A stretch of DNA of 64,000 bases from Polyangium sp. y55x31 (GTDB taxonomy: Bacteria > Myxococcota_A > Polyangia > Polyangiales > Polyangiaceae). The notes beneath the pieces are model-generated. The model saw only the letters and a program-made list of their open reading frames with translations, had not been told where the DNA came from and made no database searches. A program made the position numbers and the translations under genes. The stretch lies in the NCBI RefSeq assembly GCF_029946505.1, contig NZ_JARZHG010000021.1, forward strand, positions 123,417-187,416, given 5' to 3'. This document shows positions 15,779 to 24,471 of this stretch, in pieces; within the stretch, counting starts at the first letter, position 1; each line of letters starts with the position of its first letter.

Positions 15779-17041
15779 ATGAACGAGATTCGATTTCCCA
15801 GCACGAAGACGATGCGTCATCTCGGAGCCGCGCTCGCCCTCGGCCTCGCGGCGACGCTCACGGCGGAGGGCGCGTCCGCCGTTCCCACGAAAAACTGCTT
15901 CGATTCCGTCGAGCGACCCAAGGTCGTCTACGTCGCCGGATCGAGCGCGGTGAGCGGTTTCCTCGGTGTCATTCAAGGCATCCTCGCGGCCGAGGGGTCT
16001 CCGTATACCATCGTGTATCAATCGCAGGGCTCCTGCACGGGCGTCTCGGCCGTCTACGCCGAGGACCCCGCCGCTCGGCTGATCAAGGACATCCCGGCCG
16101 CCGGCGGCAAACCCGCGAACTATGCGAGGTTCTACAATGCCGACGGTACGACGGAGGAGTGTTTCCTCGATCCGGCGGGCAACACCGTCGACGTCGGCGT
16201 CTCCGACGTGTACGCCGGCACCTGCAATTTCGCCGCGGCGCCCGCCGGTGTGCAGATCGCCGATTATCAGGGCCCGATCCAGCCGATGACCTTCGTGGTC
16301 CCGGCGCTCTCGACGCAAAAAGCCATCAGCGCGGAGGCGGCGTACATGATCTTCGGCACGGGCGGCCACATGGGCGCCGCCGCGCCGTGGACCGATCCCA
16401 CCTATTATTTCGTGCGGAATGCGAGCTCCGGCACGCAGCAGATGATCGCGCGCGCCATCAACGTGCCCGCCGAGAAGTGGTGGGGCAAGGATCGCGGCGG
16501 ATCGAGCGCGGTTCGCGACGGCCTCAAGATCCTCCTCGACGCTACGCTTGCCGAGCAGGCCATCGGCATCCTCTCGACGGACGTCGCGGACGACGCACGC
16601 TCCGATCTGCGTGTCCTCGCGTTCAAAGCGTTCGGGCAAAACTGCGGGTACTACCCGGATTCGACGCCGTTCCTCTTCGACAAACGGAACGTGCGCGACG
16701 GGCATTACCCGATCTGGGGCCCCCTTCATTTCTACACCCGCGTCAGCGCGGGCATCCCCACGGAGCAGGCGGGCACGCTCGTGACCCGCTTCGCCGCGCC
16801 CAAGCTCTCGAATGCGCTCGTCGAGGCGATCACGAAAAAACACCTCGTCCCCAAGTGCGCGATGCGTGTCGACCGCTCCACGGAGATGGGCCCGCTGAAG
16901 ACGTACACGACCGACTCGCGCTGTGATTGCTACTTCGAGAAGCTCGTCAACGGAAAGACGAGCTGCCAGGCCTGCACGCAGTCCTCGGAGTGCCCTTCGA
17001 GCGCCCCCGCCTGCAGCTACGGTTATTGCGAAACGCCGTGA
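15779..17041 (+). CDS. PstS-like periplasmic binding protein with Cys-rich tail
   Basis: The product is 420 residues. A signal peptide ends near 'AEGASAVPTK'. The segment 'VVYVAGSSAVSGFLGVIQG' matches the N-terminal phosphate-loop strand of PstS-type binding proteins, with further PBP-like segments 'VDVGVSDVYAGTC', 'PMTFVVPALSTQKAISAEAA' and 'SSGTQQMIARAI'. Unlike PstS, it ends in a Cys-rich unit ('CDCYFEKLVNGKTSCQACTQ', then five more Cys), similar to its small neighbour. No pstCAB or phoU genes are nearby, so uptake by an ABC transporter is not supported locally; binding or sensing of phosphate or another oxyanion at the surface is an alternative. The ATG at 15773 is an alternative start two codons upstream. 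Confidence 0.72.
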   Translation: MNEIRFPSTKTMRHLGAALALGLAATLTAEGASAVPTKNCFDSVERPKVVYVAGSSAVSGFLGVIQGILAAEGSPYTIVYQSQGSCTGVSAVYAEDPAARLIKDIPAAGGKPANYARFYNADGTTEECFLDPAGNTVDVGVSDVYAGTCNFAAAPAGVQIADYQGPIQPMTFVVPALSTQKAISAEAAYMIFGTGGHMGAAAPWTDPTYYFVRNASSGTQQMIARAINVPAEKWWGKDRGGSSAVRDGLKILLDATLAEQAIGILSTDVADDARSDLRVLAFKAFGQNCGYYPDSTPFLFDKRNVRDGHYPIWGPLHFYTRVSAGIPTEQAGTLVTRFAAPKLSNALVEAITKKHLVPKCAMRVDRSTEMGPLKTYTTDSRCDCYFEKLVNGKTSCQACTQSSECPSSAPACSYGYCETP

Positions 17042-17059
17042 AAGCCGCGCTCGGCTCGA

Positions 17060-18967
17060 TCACCAGGGACTCTGGCCGTCGCCGAGCGCGCGCTTCTTCG
17101 CCGTCGTCGTGGCCGCCGGCGCGGCCGTATTGAAAGGATCGCCGTCTCCGAGCTTTCGCTTGGCGCGGGCGCTCGTCGTCGTGGTGGGAGCGGGCGGCGG
17201 CGTGGGCGTCGCCGCCGGCTCCTCGGGCGGCTCTTCGCCGGTCGTCGTATTGTTCGCCTGCACAGCTCCGCTCTTCGGCTCCAGCACGAGCTCGATCTTC
17301 GCGTCCTTGTCGAAGGTGACGATCTGCGCGGCCGAACGATGATCCCGCGCCTCCGCATGGACGCGGTGGCTCGCTCCATCCGCGGGGAACTTGCCGGTGA
17401 ATGGATTCGTCGGCAGATGCGCGCCGTCGAGGAAAATCTCGGCTTGTGCCGGGATCGCGCGCACCTTGATCTCCACCATCGCCGTCCCTTGGGGCGTGCT
17501 TGTCGCGGCAACCGATGCCGCTCCTCCGATGGGCGCGGCCGACGGCGACGGCTGCGGCGCCGCCTCCGCTTGCGTGCTTTCGGCCGCCGCCGCCGCATTC
17601 GGGACGGGCGTCCTCGATTTTATGAACACGAAGGCGCCGATCGCCGCGGCCAGGACGATCGCGCCGGCAATGATCAGGCTCCCTCGGTTCGATACGGGGG
17701 CCGCCGCCACCTGCATCGTCGTATCCGGCCGCTGCGATGGCAGCGCCCCGGGGGGCAAGCTATTCGTGCCTGGAATACGCGCGCTCGATCCCGTGACGTT
17801 TTTCGGGTTCGATCCCGAGCCGTTCAAGCTGTGCCGCCCCGAGCCCCCGAGGTTCGGGAGGCTCAGGGAATCGGGCGCCGCGTCGGGTGGGCTCGCGACG
17901 TCGGGGATCGCCAGCCGCTCCCCCGATTGTTGCGACTTCAACCGAGTGATCTGCTGGTCGATTACCCTCCGGATGTCGGCCCGTTTGTCCCCGAACGCGG
18001 TCGTCACGTAGCGGCTCACGTCCTCGCTCGAGACGCGGAGGCCGGCTCGATCGAGATATGCGAGGATGTCCGCTCGCATCGCGGCGGCCGTCGCGTACCG
18101 ATCGGCCGGATCCCGGGCCATCGCCTTCGCGCAGATCCGATCGATCTCCTCGGGCGCGTTCGGATCCACGTCGTGGACGCGGGGATACTCGCCCGTCGCG
18201 AGCCTGTGGAGCACCTCGATGTCCGAGGCCTTGTCCCAGAGCTTGCGGCCCGTGGCGATCTCCCAGAGCACGATTCCGAGCACGAAGACGTCGGCGCGCC
18301 GATCGAGCGGCTTGCACCGCGCCTGCTCGGGCGCCATGTAGCCCACTTTGCCCTTGACGATGCCGGTGCGCGTCTCGCCCGAGCGCACCTCGGATTTGGC
18401 AATGCCGAAATCGAGGATCTTCGTGTGCCCGTCGTACGTCACGAGGACGTTGTGCGGGCTCGCGTCGCGATGGACGATGTGGAGGGGCGTGCCGTCGTAG
18501 TCGGTGAGCTCGTGCGCGTAATGCAGCCCCGCGAGCGCGTCCGCGACGATACGATAGAGGAGCCCCGGCGGCGGCGGGTCCTTCTTCGCGCGGTTGATGA
18601 TGCGGTTGAACGGCTGGCCGTCGAGGTACTCCATGGCCATGAAGTATTCCCCGTCGGACTCGCTCACCTCGAAGGTCTGCACGACGTTCGGGTGGTTCAG
18701 CCGCGCCGCGAGCCGCGCCTCGTCGAGGAACATCTCGACGTGATCGGGATCCTCGACGTAATCGCGCCGGAGCCGCTTCACGACCTGCAGCTTGTTGAAG
18801 CCGGCCGGGCCGGGGACGACCGCGAGGTAAACGTCCGCCATTCCGCCGTGACCGAGGCTCGCGATGAACCTGTACTTGCCTATGCTCGAATCGCCGTCGT
18901 GATGGGGCAGGGGCGGGGCAGCAGACACGGCGTCATGATCCGCTCGTTCCCGTGACGAAGCAAGCAC
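17060..18967 (-). CDS. Membrane Ser/Thr protein kinase with extracytoplasmic PEGA domain
   Basis: The product is 635 residues. The kinase domain (~32-300) has 'LGHGGMADVYLA', the VxK lysine 'LQVVKRL', the catalytic loop 'HIVHRDASPHNVLV', 'ILDFGIAKS' and 'GYMAPEQ'. The 'HRDxSPxN' loop with Ser in place of Lys is the common myxobacterial/PknB-relative form. A Ser/Pro/Gly linker precedes one membrane helix (~425-447). A PEGA domain outside the membrane follows ('VEIKVRAIPAQAEIFLDGAH', ~500-560), ending in a Thr/Pro/Lys tail. Signal recognition outside and phosphorylation inside are expected. It converges on the PstS-like gene, whose operon also encodes a PEGA protein. Confidence 0.92.
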   Translation of the reverse strand: MLASSRERADHDAVSAAPPLPHHDGDSSIGKYRFIASLGHGGMADVYLAVVPGPAGFNKLQVVKRLRRDYVEDPDHVEMFLDEARLAARLNHPNVVQTFEVSESDGEYFMAMEYLDGQPFNRIINRAKKDPPPPGLLYRIVADALAGLHYAHELTDYDGTPLHIVHRDASPHNVLVTYDGHTKILDFGIAKSEVRSGETRTGIVKGKVGYMAPEQARCKPLDRRADVFVLGIVLWEIATGRKLWDKASDIEVLHRLATGEYPRVHDVDPNAPEEIDRICAKAMARDPADRYATAAAMRADILAYLDRAGLRVSSEDVSRYVTTAFGDKRADIRRVIDQQITRLKSQQSGERLAIPDVASPPDAAPDSLSLPNLGGSGRHSLNGSGSNPKNVTGSSARIPGTNSLPPGALPSQRPDTTMQVAAAPVSNRGSLIIAGAIVLAAAIGAFVFIKSRTPVPNAAAAAESTQAEAAPQPSPSAAPIGGAASVAATSTPQGTAMVEIKVRAIPAQAEIFLDGAHLPTNPFTGKFPADGASHRVHAEARDHRSAAQIVTFDKDAKIELVLEPKSGAVQANNTTTGEEPPEEPAATPTPPPAPTTTTSARAKRKLGDGDPFNTAAPAATTTAKKRALGDGQSPW

Positions 18968-19053
18968 GATCCCGTGTTTCGCGTTTTTCTTCGCGCTTGC
19001 AGGGTGACGAGCTTCACGGCCCGAAAATCGCGGCGCGCGGCGTCGATGAATTT

Positions 19054-19117
19054 GTCACGCAATCGTAACGAGACTGTCGACAGCATGAAACTTGCGTATG
19101 CGTCACGAAATCGTGAC
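19054..19117. promoter_or_regulatory. Tandem operator-like repeats upstream of the collagen-PhoX gene
   Basis: GTCACGCAATCGTAAC (19054-19069) and GTCACGAAATCGTGAC (19102-19117) match at 14 of 16 positions and begin 48 bp apart. The second is a perfect GTCACG-AAAT-CGTGAC palindrome. They lie in the 235-bp gap between the divergent kinase and PhoX-type genes. TGTCAC half-sites resemble parts of known Pho boxes, but the arrangement is inverted rather than 11-bp direct, so the regulator is uncertain. The rest of the gap shows nothing else clear. Confidence 0.55.
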
Positions 19118-19202
19118 AGGCTCCACGCCGCGCCGCAACGGAGACACGTCACCCTCGCGCGCGATCGTTTCGAAGCAGAACGATCGAGCGAGGTGCTTGC
19201 GA

Positions 19203-21599
19203 ATGAAACGAAGGATTGCTGGAGCCGGGCCGCGCCATATCTTCACGCTCGCGAGCGCCGGTGTGCTGCTCGCCGCAGCGCTCGGGGCCTGCGGTAGCGA
19301 CGGGAAAGACGGCGCGCAGGGGCGAGACGGCGTCGATGGGCAGGACGGCGCGCAAGGGCCGCAGGGCGAAACGGGCCAACAAGGGGAGCAGGGGCCGCAG
19401 GGCGAGCCCGGGGCGCCCGGCGAGCCGGGGACCGAAGGGCCGCAAGGGGCGCCCGGCGAGCCCGGTTCGCAGGGGCCCGCGGGAGAGCCGGGAATCACGT
19501 GGCCCGATCCTTCGCGGCCGCTCTCCGGAATGATCGCGCTCGCGTTTCTGGATGACCTCGGCACGGGCGCAGCGGATCTCGGTCAATATGTGCGTACGCG
19601 CGTGGATCAGGTCGCGAAGGGCACGCTCCCGCCCGGCGTGCAGTTCCCGCTCGCCAATGCGGCGACCGACAGCGTGCGCGCCATCGCGGGCCTCTCCGGA
19701 AACGTGGTCGCGGCCTGGCTCGATCCCCTCACGTTCGATCAGAGCCACGCGGCGCCGCGGTTCGGCGCGAACACCGATTACATCGCGTTCTTCGGGGACG
19801 GCTGGGACGGCGGATCCGGCGCCGCACCGCAATGGAACGGAAGCGGGGCCTCGGGCTGGATGTGGGTGAACCACGAATACATCTCGAACACCGCGCCGAC
19901 GGCGACGACGGCACCGGTAGGGCAACACCTCACGCTCGCGACCTATCTCCGGTCCATGGGCGTGCTCGAGAACGACGTCACCTCGAACGAATGGTCGGAC
20001 GCGAGCCGTTCGACGTACGTAAAGGAGGCGAAGCGGCAGATCGGCGGCTCGTGGTTCCACGTGGTGCAGGATCCTGCCTCCGGCGAATGGGAGGTCGATC
20101 GCGGGGCGAAGGCGGTTCGGTACGACGCGACCAGTAGCACGCTCCTGCGCATCACGGGCGTCTCGGCCGTGGCCGCCGATCACGATGATCAGGGCAATGC
20201 ATTGCCCGCCGGCATCGTCAGCGGCATCATGGGCGATTGCTCCGGCGGACAGACGCCCTGGGGCACGGTGATCACGGCGGAGGAGAACGTCCAGGATTTC
20301 TACGGCGACCTCGAGTCCTTCTGGACCAGCGAGCAGAAGCTCGTCCTCGGGGCCGGCGCGGATCCGGGCGGGCCGATCACGTTCGACACGAAGGCGAGCC
20401 CCACGAGCGAATATGGCATGTCCCCGGATCCGCTGACGCACCACGCGCGTGATCTGTATGGGTACCTCGTGGAGATCGATCCGGGCCAGCCGGAAGGCGA
20501 ATATGAGGGCAAGACCACGAAGGGCGTGGGGCACAAGAAGCTCGGCGCCATGGGCCGCGCGCGCTGGGAGAATACGACGTTCGCGGTGGACGCGCAGTGG
20601 AAGCTCGTGCCGAACCAGCGCATCGTCTTCTACGCCGGCGACGACCGGCGGAGCGGCCGCATTTTCAAGTATGTCTCGAAGGACCCGTACACGCCCGGCA
20701 TGACGCGGGCGGAGATTCGCGCGTTGCTCGACGAGGGCTCCCTTTACGTCGCGCACTTCGCCGGCCTCGACAACACGACCGGCATCACGATGGCGGCGAC
20801 GGGACAGGCGCCTACGGAGTCGCAGCCGGGCACGGGGCAATGGATCCACCTCAGCACCACGAGCACGGCGATCGCGCCGAACGCGGCCGCACTGGGCGAG
20901 CCCGGCAAGACCGTGGGCGCGGCCCTGACCGACATGGACTTCAATGGCCTCGGCGGCTTTCTGAGCGACGACGACGTGCGCCGCGCCCTCTTCACGGCCT
21001 GCGCGAAGGTCGGCATCATGGAGCTGAACCGGCCCGAGGACGTCGAATTCAACCCGAAAGATCCGAGCGGCAAGCCTCGGCTTTACGTGGCGTTCACGAA
21101 CCACGGCCGCAAGACGCAGCTCGATCAACAAGGCAAGCTCATTGCCCCCGCGGAGCACGACACGACCTCGCTGAAGCGCCCGGACGCGCTCGGGACCATC
21201 TTCGCGTTCCAGGAGGCAAACCCGGCCGATCCGGGCGCGTCGACGTCGTTTTCGTTCTTCCGTGTCTGGGCGGGCACGAAGGCCGCGGGGCCGTACGACG
21301 CGGCAAACCCGGACAACCTCGTCATCGATCGTGAGGGTGGCGTCTGGTTCGGCACGGACGGCAACTTCGGCACGAACAAGACCGCCGACGCCATTTATTT
21401 CCTCGACCTCGATCCGGCGCACGCGGCGGGGCAGCCCGGCGTCGTCTCGGCGACGTTCGGCAAGGCATTCCGTGTCGTCGCAATGCCGAGCGACGCGGAG
21501 GCAACGGGCCCGGCGCTGGGTCCGGACATGCGTACGCTTTTCGTGAGCGTGCAGCATCCCGGCGAGAGCGTGTGGAGCGTCTGGCCGAACGGAGGTTGA
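19203..21599 (+). CDS. Lipoprotein with collagen-like repeat fused to PhoX/DUF839 phosphatase-like domain
   Basis: The product is 798 residues. A lipoprotein signal ends at Cys30 ('AAALGAC'). It is followed at once by 22 uninterrupted Gly-x-y triplets (Gly31 to Gly97), rich in 'GPQ', 'GEP' and 'GAP'. From ~100 on is a PhoX/DUF839-type beta-propeller: 'GWMWVNHEYI', 'GDCSGGQTPWGTVITAEENV' in order, 'GRARWENTTFAVD', 'VFYAGDDRRSGRIFKYVS', 'LNRPEDVEFNP' and 'NLVIDREGGVWFGTDGN'. PhoX enzymes are Ca/Fe-dependent extracellular alkaline phosphatases, usually Tat-exported; lipid anchoring through a collagen stalk is unusual. GAGG lies near the ATG at 19203. The di-haem lipoprotein gene follows after 4 nt. 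Confidence 0.88.
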   Translation: MKRRIAGAGPRHIFTLASAGVLLAAALGACGSDGKDGAQGRDGVDGQDGAQGPQGETGQQGEQGPQGEPGAPGEPGTEGPQGAPGEPGSQGPAGEPGITWPDPSRPLSGMIALAFLDDLGTGAADLGQYVRTRVDQVAKGTLPPGVQFPLANAATDSVRAIAGLSGNVVAAWLDPLTFDQSHAAPRFGANTDYIAFFGDGWDGGSGAAPQWNGSGASGWMWVNHEYISNTAPTATTAPVGQHLTLATYLRSMGVLENDVTSNEWSDASRSTYVKEAKRQIGGSWFHVVQDPASGEWEVDRGAKAVRYDATSSTLLRITGVSAVAADHDDQGNALPAGIVSGIMGDCSGGQTPWGTVITAEENVQDFYGDLESFWTSEQKLVLGAGADPGGPITFDTKASPTSEYGMSPDPLTHHARDLYGYLVEIDPGQPEGEYEGKTTKGVGHKKLGAMGRARWENTTFAVDAQWKLVPNQRIVFYAGDDRRSGRIFKYVSKDPYTPGMTRAEIRALLDEGSLYVAHFAGLDNTTGITMAATGQAPTESQPGTGQWIHLSTTSTAIAPNAAALGEPGKTVGAALTDMDFNGLGGFLSDDDVRRALFTACAKVGIMELNRPEDVEFNPKDPSGKPRLYVAFTNHGRKTQLDQQGKLIAPAEHDTTSLKRPDALGTIFAFQEANPADPGASTSFSFFRVWAGTKAAGPYDAANPDNLVIDREGGVWFGTDGNFGTNKTADAIYFLDLDPAHAAGQPGVVSATFGKAFRVVAMPSDAEATGPALGPDMRTLFVSVQHPGESVWSVWPNGG

Positions 21600-21603
21600 A
21601 TCC

Positions 21604-23265
21604 ATGAAGAGGACGCACGAAGTACGCCCGGGATCGTGGCTCGCCGTCGCGCTGTCGTTGTCCCTCGCGGCGGCTTCGTGCGGCCGCCGGGAGGGGCGCG
21701 GCGCCGAGGCCGAATACGACCCGCTCGCGCGCGCCCGCGAGGCCGAGGGGCGCGTGCTGAACCCCGAGGCCTCGGTGCCGCCGCTTTGTTATACCAAGAC
21801 GAACGGCACCTCGAATCCCTGCTGGGTCTGCCATACGAGCGCGCACGGCCCGAATACGCGCTCGGGCTGGGATCTCCAGGCCGAGTATTCGTTCTCCGAG
21901 GCGGCCCTGAAGAACCACTACGAGAACCTCTTCGTCGATCGAAGGGCCGACATGGCGGCCATCTCCGACGAGGAGATTCTCCGCTACGTCCGCGAGGACA
22001 ACTATGGCCCGCTCCGGCGCGCGCTCGCCGGAGCACGAGGGTTCGAGGGCTACGTGCCCGATCTCGACCTCGAACGTGGCTTCGACGAACAGGGATTCGC
22101 CAAGGACGGGAGCGGCTATCGCGCCGTGCGGTACAAGCCCTTTCCCGGCGCATTCTGGCCGACGAACGGCAGCACCGACGACGTCTTCATTCGTCTGCCC
22201 GAGCCATTTCGACGGGACGCGCAAGGAGACACGTCCACCGCGATCTACTCGCTCAACCTCTCGCTGCTCGAAGCCGCGATCACCTCGGATCCCGATGCTG
22301 CGCCGGATCGAATCGACCGCGAAATCGAGCCCGTCGACGAGCGCCTCCTCGGCTTCGACCTCGACGGCGACGGGGCCCTCTCGCCAGGCGTCACGCGCAT
22401 GCGACGTTTGCCGAAGACCTACGCCGGCGGCGCGTCGAACGTCCCGCTCGAGCGAGGCCTCCATCCGCGCGGCGTGGAGTTTTTGCATTCGGTCCGCTAC
22501 CTCGATCCCGACGCGCCCGGGTATGCAGGCCGGCGCATGAAAGAGCTGCGATACGCGCGAAAAGTCCTTGCCCCCGATCGATGGGCGCTCCTGCGCGCGC
22601 ACGAGAAAGAGCAGGACGAAAAGGACGAGGGGCTCTTGCCGGTGTATGCGGGATCGGCGATGAGCGGCCTGCGGAATTCCTTCGGCTGGCAGCTCCAGGG
22701 GTTCATCGAGGACGAAGAGGGGCGGCTGCGGCTCTCGACGGACGAGGAGCATCGGTTCTGCATGGGCTGCCATTCGAATTTGGGCGTGACGGTCGATCAA
22801 ACGTTCTCGTTCGCCCGCAAAGTGCCCGGCGAGGCGGGCTGGCGCGTGCAGGATCTCCGAGGAATTCCCGATGTCCCGCAGCTCGGACACGCGGAGCCCG
22901 AGGTGCTCGTGTACCTCCGGCGCGTCGGCGGCGGCGACGAGCTCCGGGCGAACGATGAAATGGCGGCGCGGTTCTTCCCGGGCGGCGCTCTCGCCGAGGC
23001 CGAGGTGCGGCGCGCGGCCCTCGGCGGCGATCGGGATCTCGCTTTCCTCCTGCTCCCGTCGCGCGCGCGGGCGCTCGCCCTCGACAAGGCCTATCGCGTG
23101 CTCGTCCGCGGACAGCGCTTCGATCTCGGCCGCGACGCGTTGCCCACGCCCGCCGTGAACGTGCATGCTACCATCACGAACGGCTCGACGGGGCTCGGCG
23201 AGGCGAATCGGATCTACAGGGACGGGCGTCTGCGGCTCGATTGGGGGGTCGGCGGCTCCCGATGA
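21604..23265 (+). CDS. Di-haem cytochrome c-like lipoprotein
   Basis: The product is 553 residues. A lipoprotein signal ends in 'LAAASC'. Two CxxCH haem c sites are seen: 'CWVCHTSAHG' (Cys73-His77) and 'CMGCHSNLG' (Cys386-His390). A 'DLDGDGALSPG' loop between them could bind Ca. The ~310 residues between the haem sites are unusual for small c-type cytochromes and are not a family I can name. The start lies 4 nt after the collagen-PhoX stop, so the two genes are certainly co-transcribed. A surface redox role beside the PhoX-like protein is inferred from linkage only. Confidence 0.78.
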   Translation: MKRTHEVRPGSWLAVALSLSLAAASCGRREGRGAEAEYDPLARAREAEGRVLNPEASVPPLCYTKTNGTSNPCWVCHTSAHGPNTRSGWDLQAEYSFSEAALKNHYENLFVDRRADMAAISDEEILRYVREDNYGPLRRALAGARGFEGYVPDLDLERGFDEQGFAKDGSGYRAVRYKPFPGAFWPTNGSTDDVFIRLPEPFRRDAQGDTSTAIYSLNLSLLEAAITSDPDAAPDRIDREIEPVDERLLGFDLDGDGALSPGVTRMRRLPKTYAGGASNVPLERGLHPRGVEFLHSVRYLDPDAPGYAGRRMKELRYARKVLAPDRWALLRAHEKEQDEKDEGLLPVYAGSAMSGLRNSFGWQLQGFIEDEEGRLRLSTDEEHRFCMGCHSNLGVTVDQTFSFARKVPGEAGWRVQDLRGIPDVPQLGHAEPEVLVYLRRVGGGDELRANDEMAARFFPGGALAEAEVRRAALGGDRDLAFLLLPSRARALALDKAYRVLVRGQRFDLGRDALPTPAVNVHATITNGSTGLGEANRIYRDGRLRLDWGVGGSR

Positions 23266-23287
23266 GAAGGGGCGTTCCGGTCGGTGG

Positions 23288-23944
23288 CTACACGTTTTTG
23301 CGGTCCGCGGCGCGCGGCCGCGCGAGCCGCTCCTCGATCTCGGCTTTGTCGATACGGAGCCCACCGGCGAGATACGTCTCGAGGAAACCGAGTCGGTCAT
23401 TGCCCCAGAAGAGCTGATCGTCGACGACGAACGTCGGGACACCAAAGACGCCCTTGGCAATCGCCTGCTCCGTGTTTTTGCGGAGGCGGTCCTTCACCGC
23501 TTTCTCCTCGGTAGCGGCGAGCAGCGCGGCCCCATCGAGGCCTACGTCGTCGGCGATGGCGCTGAGCTCGGCGTCGTTCATCAGGTCGCGGCCATTTTCC
23601 CACGTCGCGACGATCAATGCGCCGGCGAGGCGGCGCCGCGCCTCGGGATCCTCGAGGGCGGCGCACATGCGCTGCGCCTTGAGCGGATTGAACGGATGCG
23701 CCGGCGGGCCTGCGTAGGGCCGCTTCAACATCATGGCCCAGCGCGCCACGTCGTGGAGCATGTGGACGCGCTTCGAGGGAATTTCCGCGGGTCCCTTGTT
23801 CTCGTTCGCCAGGAGGAGCCCCGCGAACAGCACGGGCTCGAGGTCGAAGCGCGCGCCCGTGCGCGCCTCGACCTCGGGAACCTGCGACCACGCGAGCCAA
23901 ACGTACGGGCTGATGACGTCGAAGTAGAACCGGACGGTACGCAT
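23288..23944 (-). CDS. 2-Hydroxychromene-2-carboxylate isomerase / kappa-class GST-like (DsbA fold)
   Basis: The product is 218 residues. The N-terminal 'RFYFDVISPYVWLAW' has the Ser/Pro active-site pattern of HCCA isomerases rather than the CxxC of DsbA. The helical insert and the cis-Pro segment 'GVFGVPTFVVDDQLFWGNDRLGFLE' are typical. Known relatives isomerise 2-hydroxychromene-2-carboxylate in naphthalene breakdown using glutathione, or act as glutathione transferases. No aromatic degradation genes are nearby, so the substrate is unknown. It lies 66 nt downstream of the small CVNH-like gene on the same strand and converges with the di-haem gene across 22 nt. Confidence 0.88.
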   Translation of the reverse strand: MRTVRFYFDVISPYVWLAWSQVPEVEARTGARFDLEPVLFAGLLLANENKGPAEIPSKRVHMLHDVARWAMMLKRPYAGPPAHPFNPLKAQRMCAALEDPEARRRLAGALIVATWENGRDLMNDAELSAIADDVGLDGAALLAATEEKAVKDRLRKNTEQAIAKGVFGVPTFVVDDQLFWGNDRLGFLETYLAGGLRIDKAEIEERLARPRAADRKNV

Positions 23945-24010
23945 ACCGAAATACGATAGTACGTACCGCCGTGGCTGTCGACGATTCGATGCTCGCCCTG
24001 TTGCGGCAGG

Positions 24011-24268
24011 TCAGCCGCCGCAGACGAGCCAGCCATTCTGATTCGAGATGTCGCCGCGGCAGGCGCGCGCATTCGGGAGACAGCTATGGTGCGCGCGACC
24101 ATTCCGCGTACGGCACTGCGAGCACAGATCCCCGTTTCGCTTCCATTTCCAGTCCCAGCACGTTCGCTCGAACGAATGCGTCCTCGCCTCGGCGACCCGC
24201 GCCGGCGCCATTCCGAACGCCACGGCCGATAGGGACAGGAGCGAGAGCGCCGCGATGATCTTTTTCAT
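24011..24268 (-). CDS. Small secreted CVNH (cyanovirin-N)-like protein, single repeat
   Basis: The product is 85 residues from the ATG at 24268, which has an ideal AGGAGG nearby. A signal peptide (Lys-Lys, hydrophobic core) ends around 'RVAEARTHS' (~27-31). The mature ~55 residues read 'SFERTCWDWKWKRNGDLC', 'CRTRNGRAHHSCLPN', then 'CRGDISNQNGWLVC'. This matches one repeat of the CVNH lectin fold: S-F-x-x-x-C, L-x-x-x-C-x-x-x-x-G, then C-x-x-D-I-x-N-x-N-G-x-L. Six Cys residues (37, 49, 52, 63, 70, 83) could form three disulfides. Typical CVNH domains contain two such repeats (~100 residues), so this would be a half-domain that might dimerise. Sugar binding is inferred. Confidence 0.65.
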   Translation of the reverse strand: MKKIIAALSLLSLSAVAFGMAPARVAEARTHSFERTCWDWKWKRNGDLCSQCRTRNGRAHHSCLPNARACRGDISNQNGWLVCGG

Positions 24269-24471
24269 GATTCCCCTCCTTTTTTCGGTTGGTGCCTCTC
24301 TCGCATCTCCTTGGGCGGGCGGACGGGCGAGGCAAGTGGGCGGATCGGACATCGGCCGCGGACCCGGCGCCCCTCTTCCCCTTCACCTGTTCGCTCTACG
24401 GTTCTGCTGAAAAATTCCATCTTCAACTGAATGGCGTCGCGAAAAATACACAATTTGTCCACGAGATGGAC

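Noticed and set aside
15779..17041. PstS-like gene considered part of a phosphate ABC transporter operon
   Set aside because: No pstC, pstA, pstB or phoU is adjacent, and the Cys-rich tail is unlike PstS.
19149..21605. An 818-codon minus-strand frame opposite the PhoX-like gene
   Set aside because: Only mirror composition; collagen triplets and PhoX blocks are on the plus strand.
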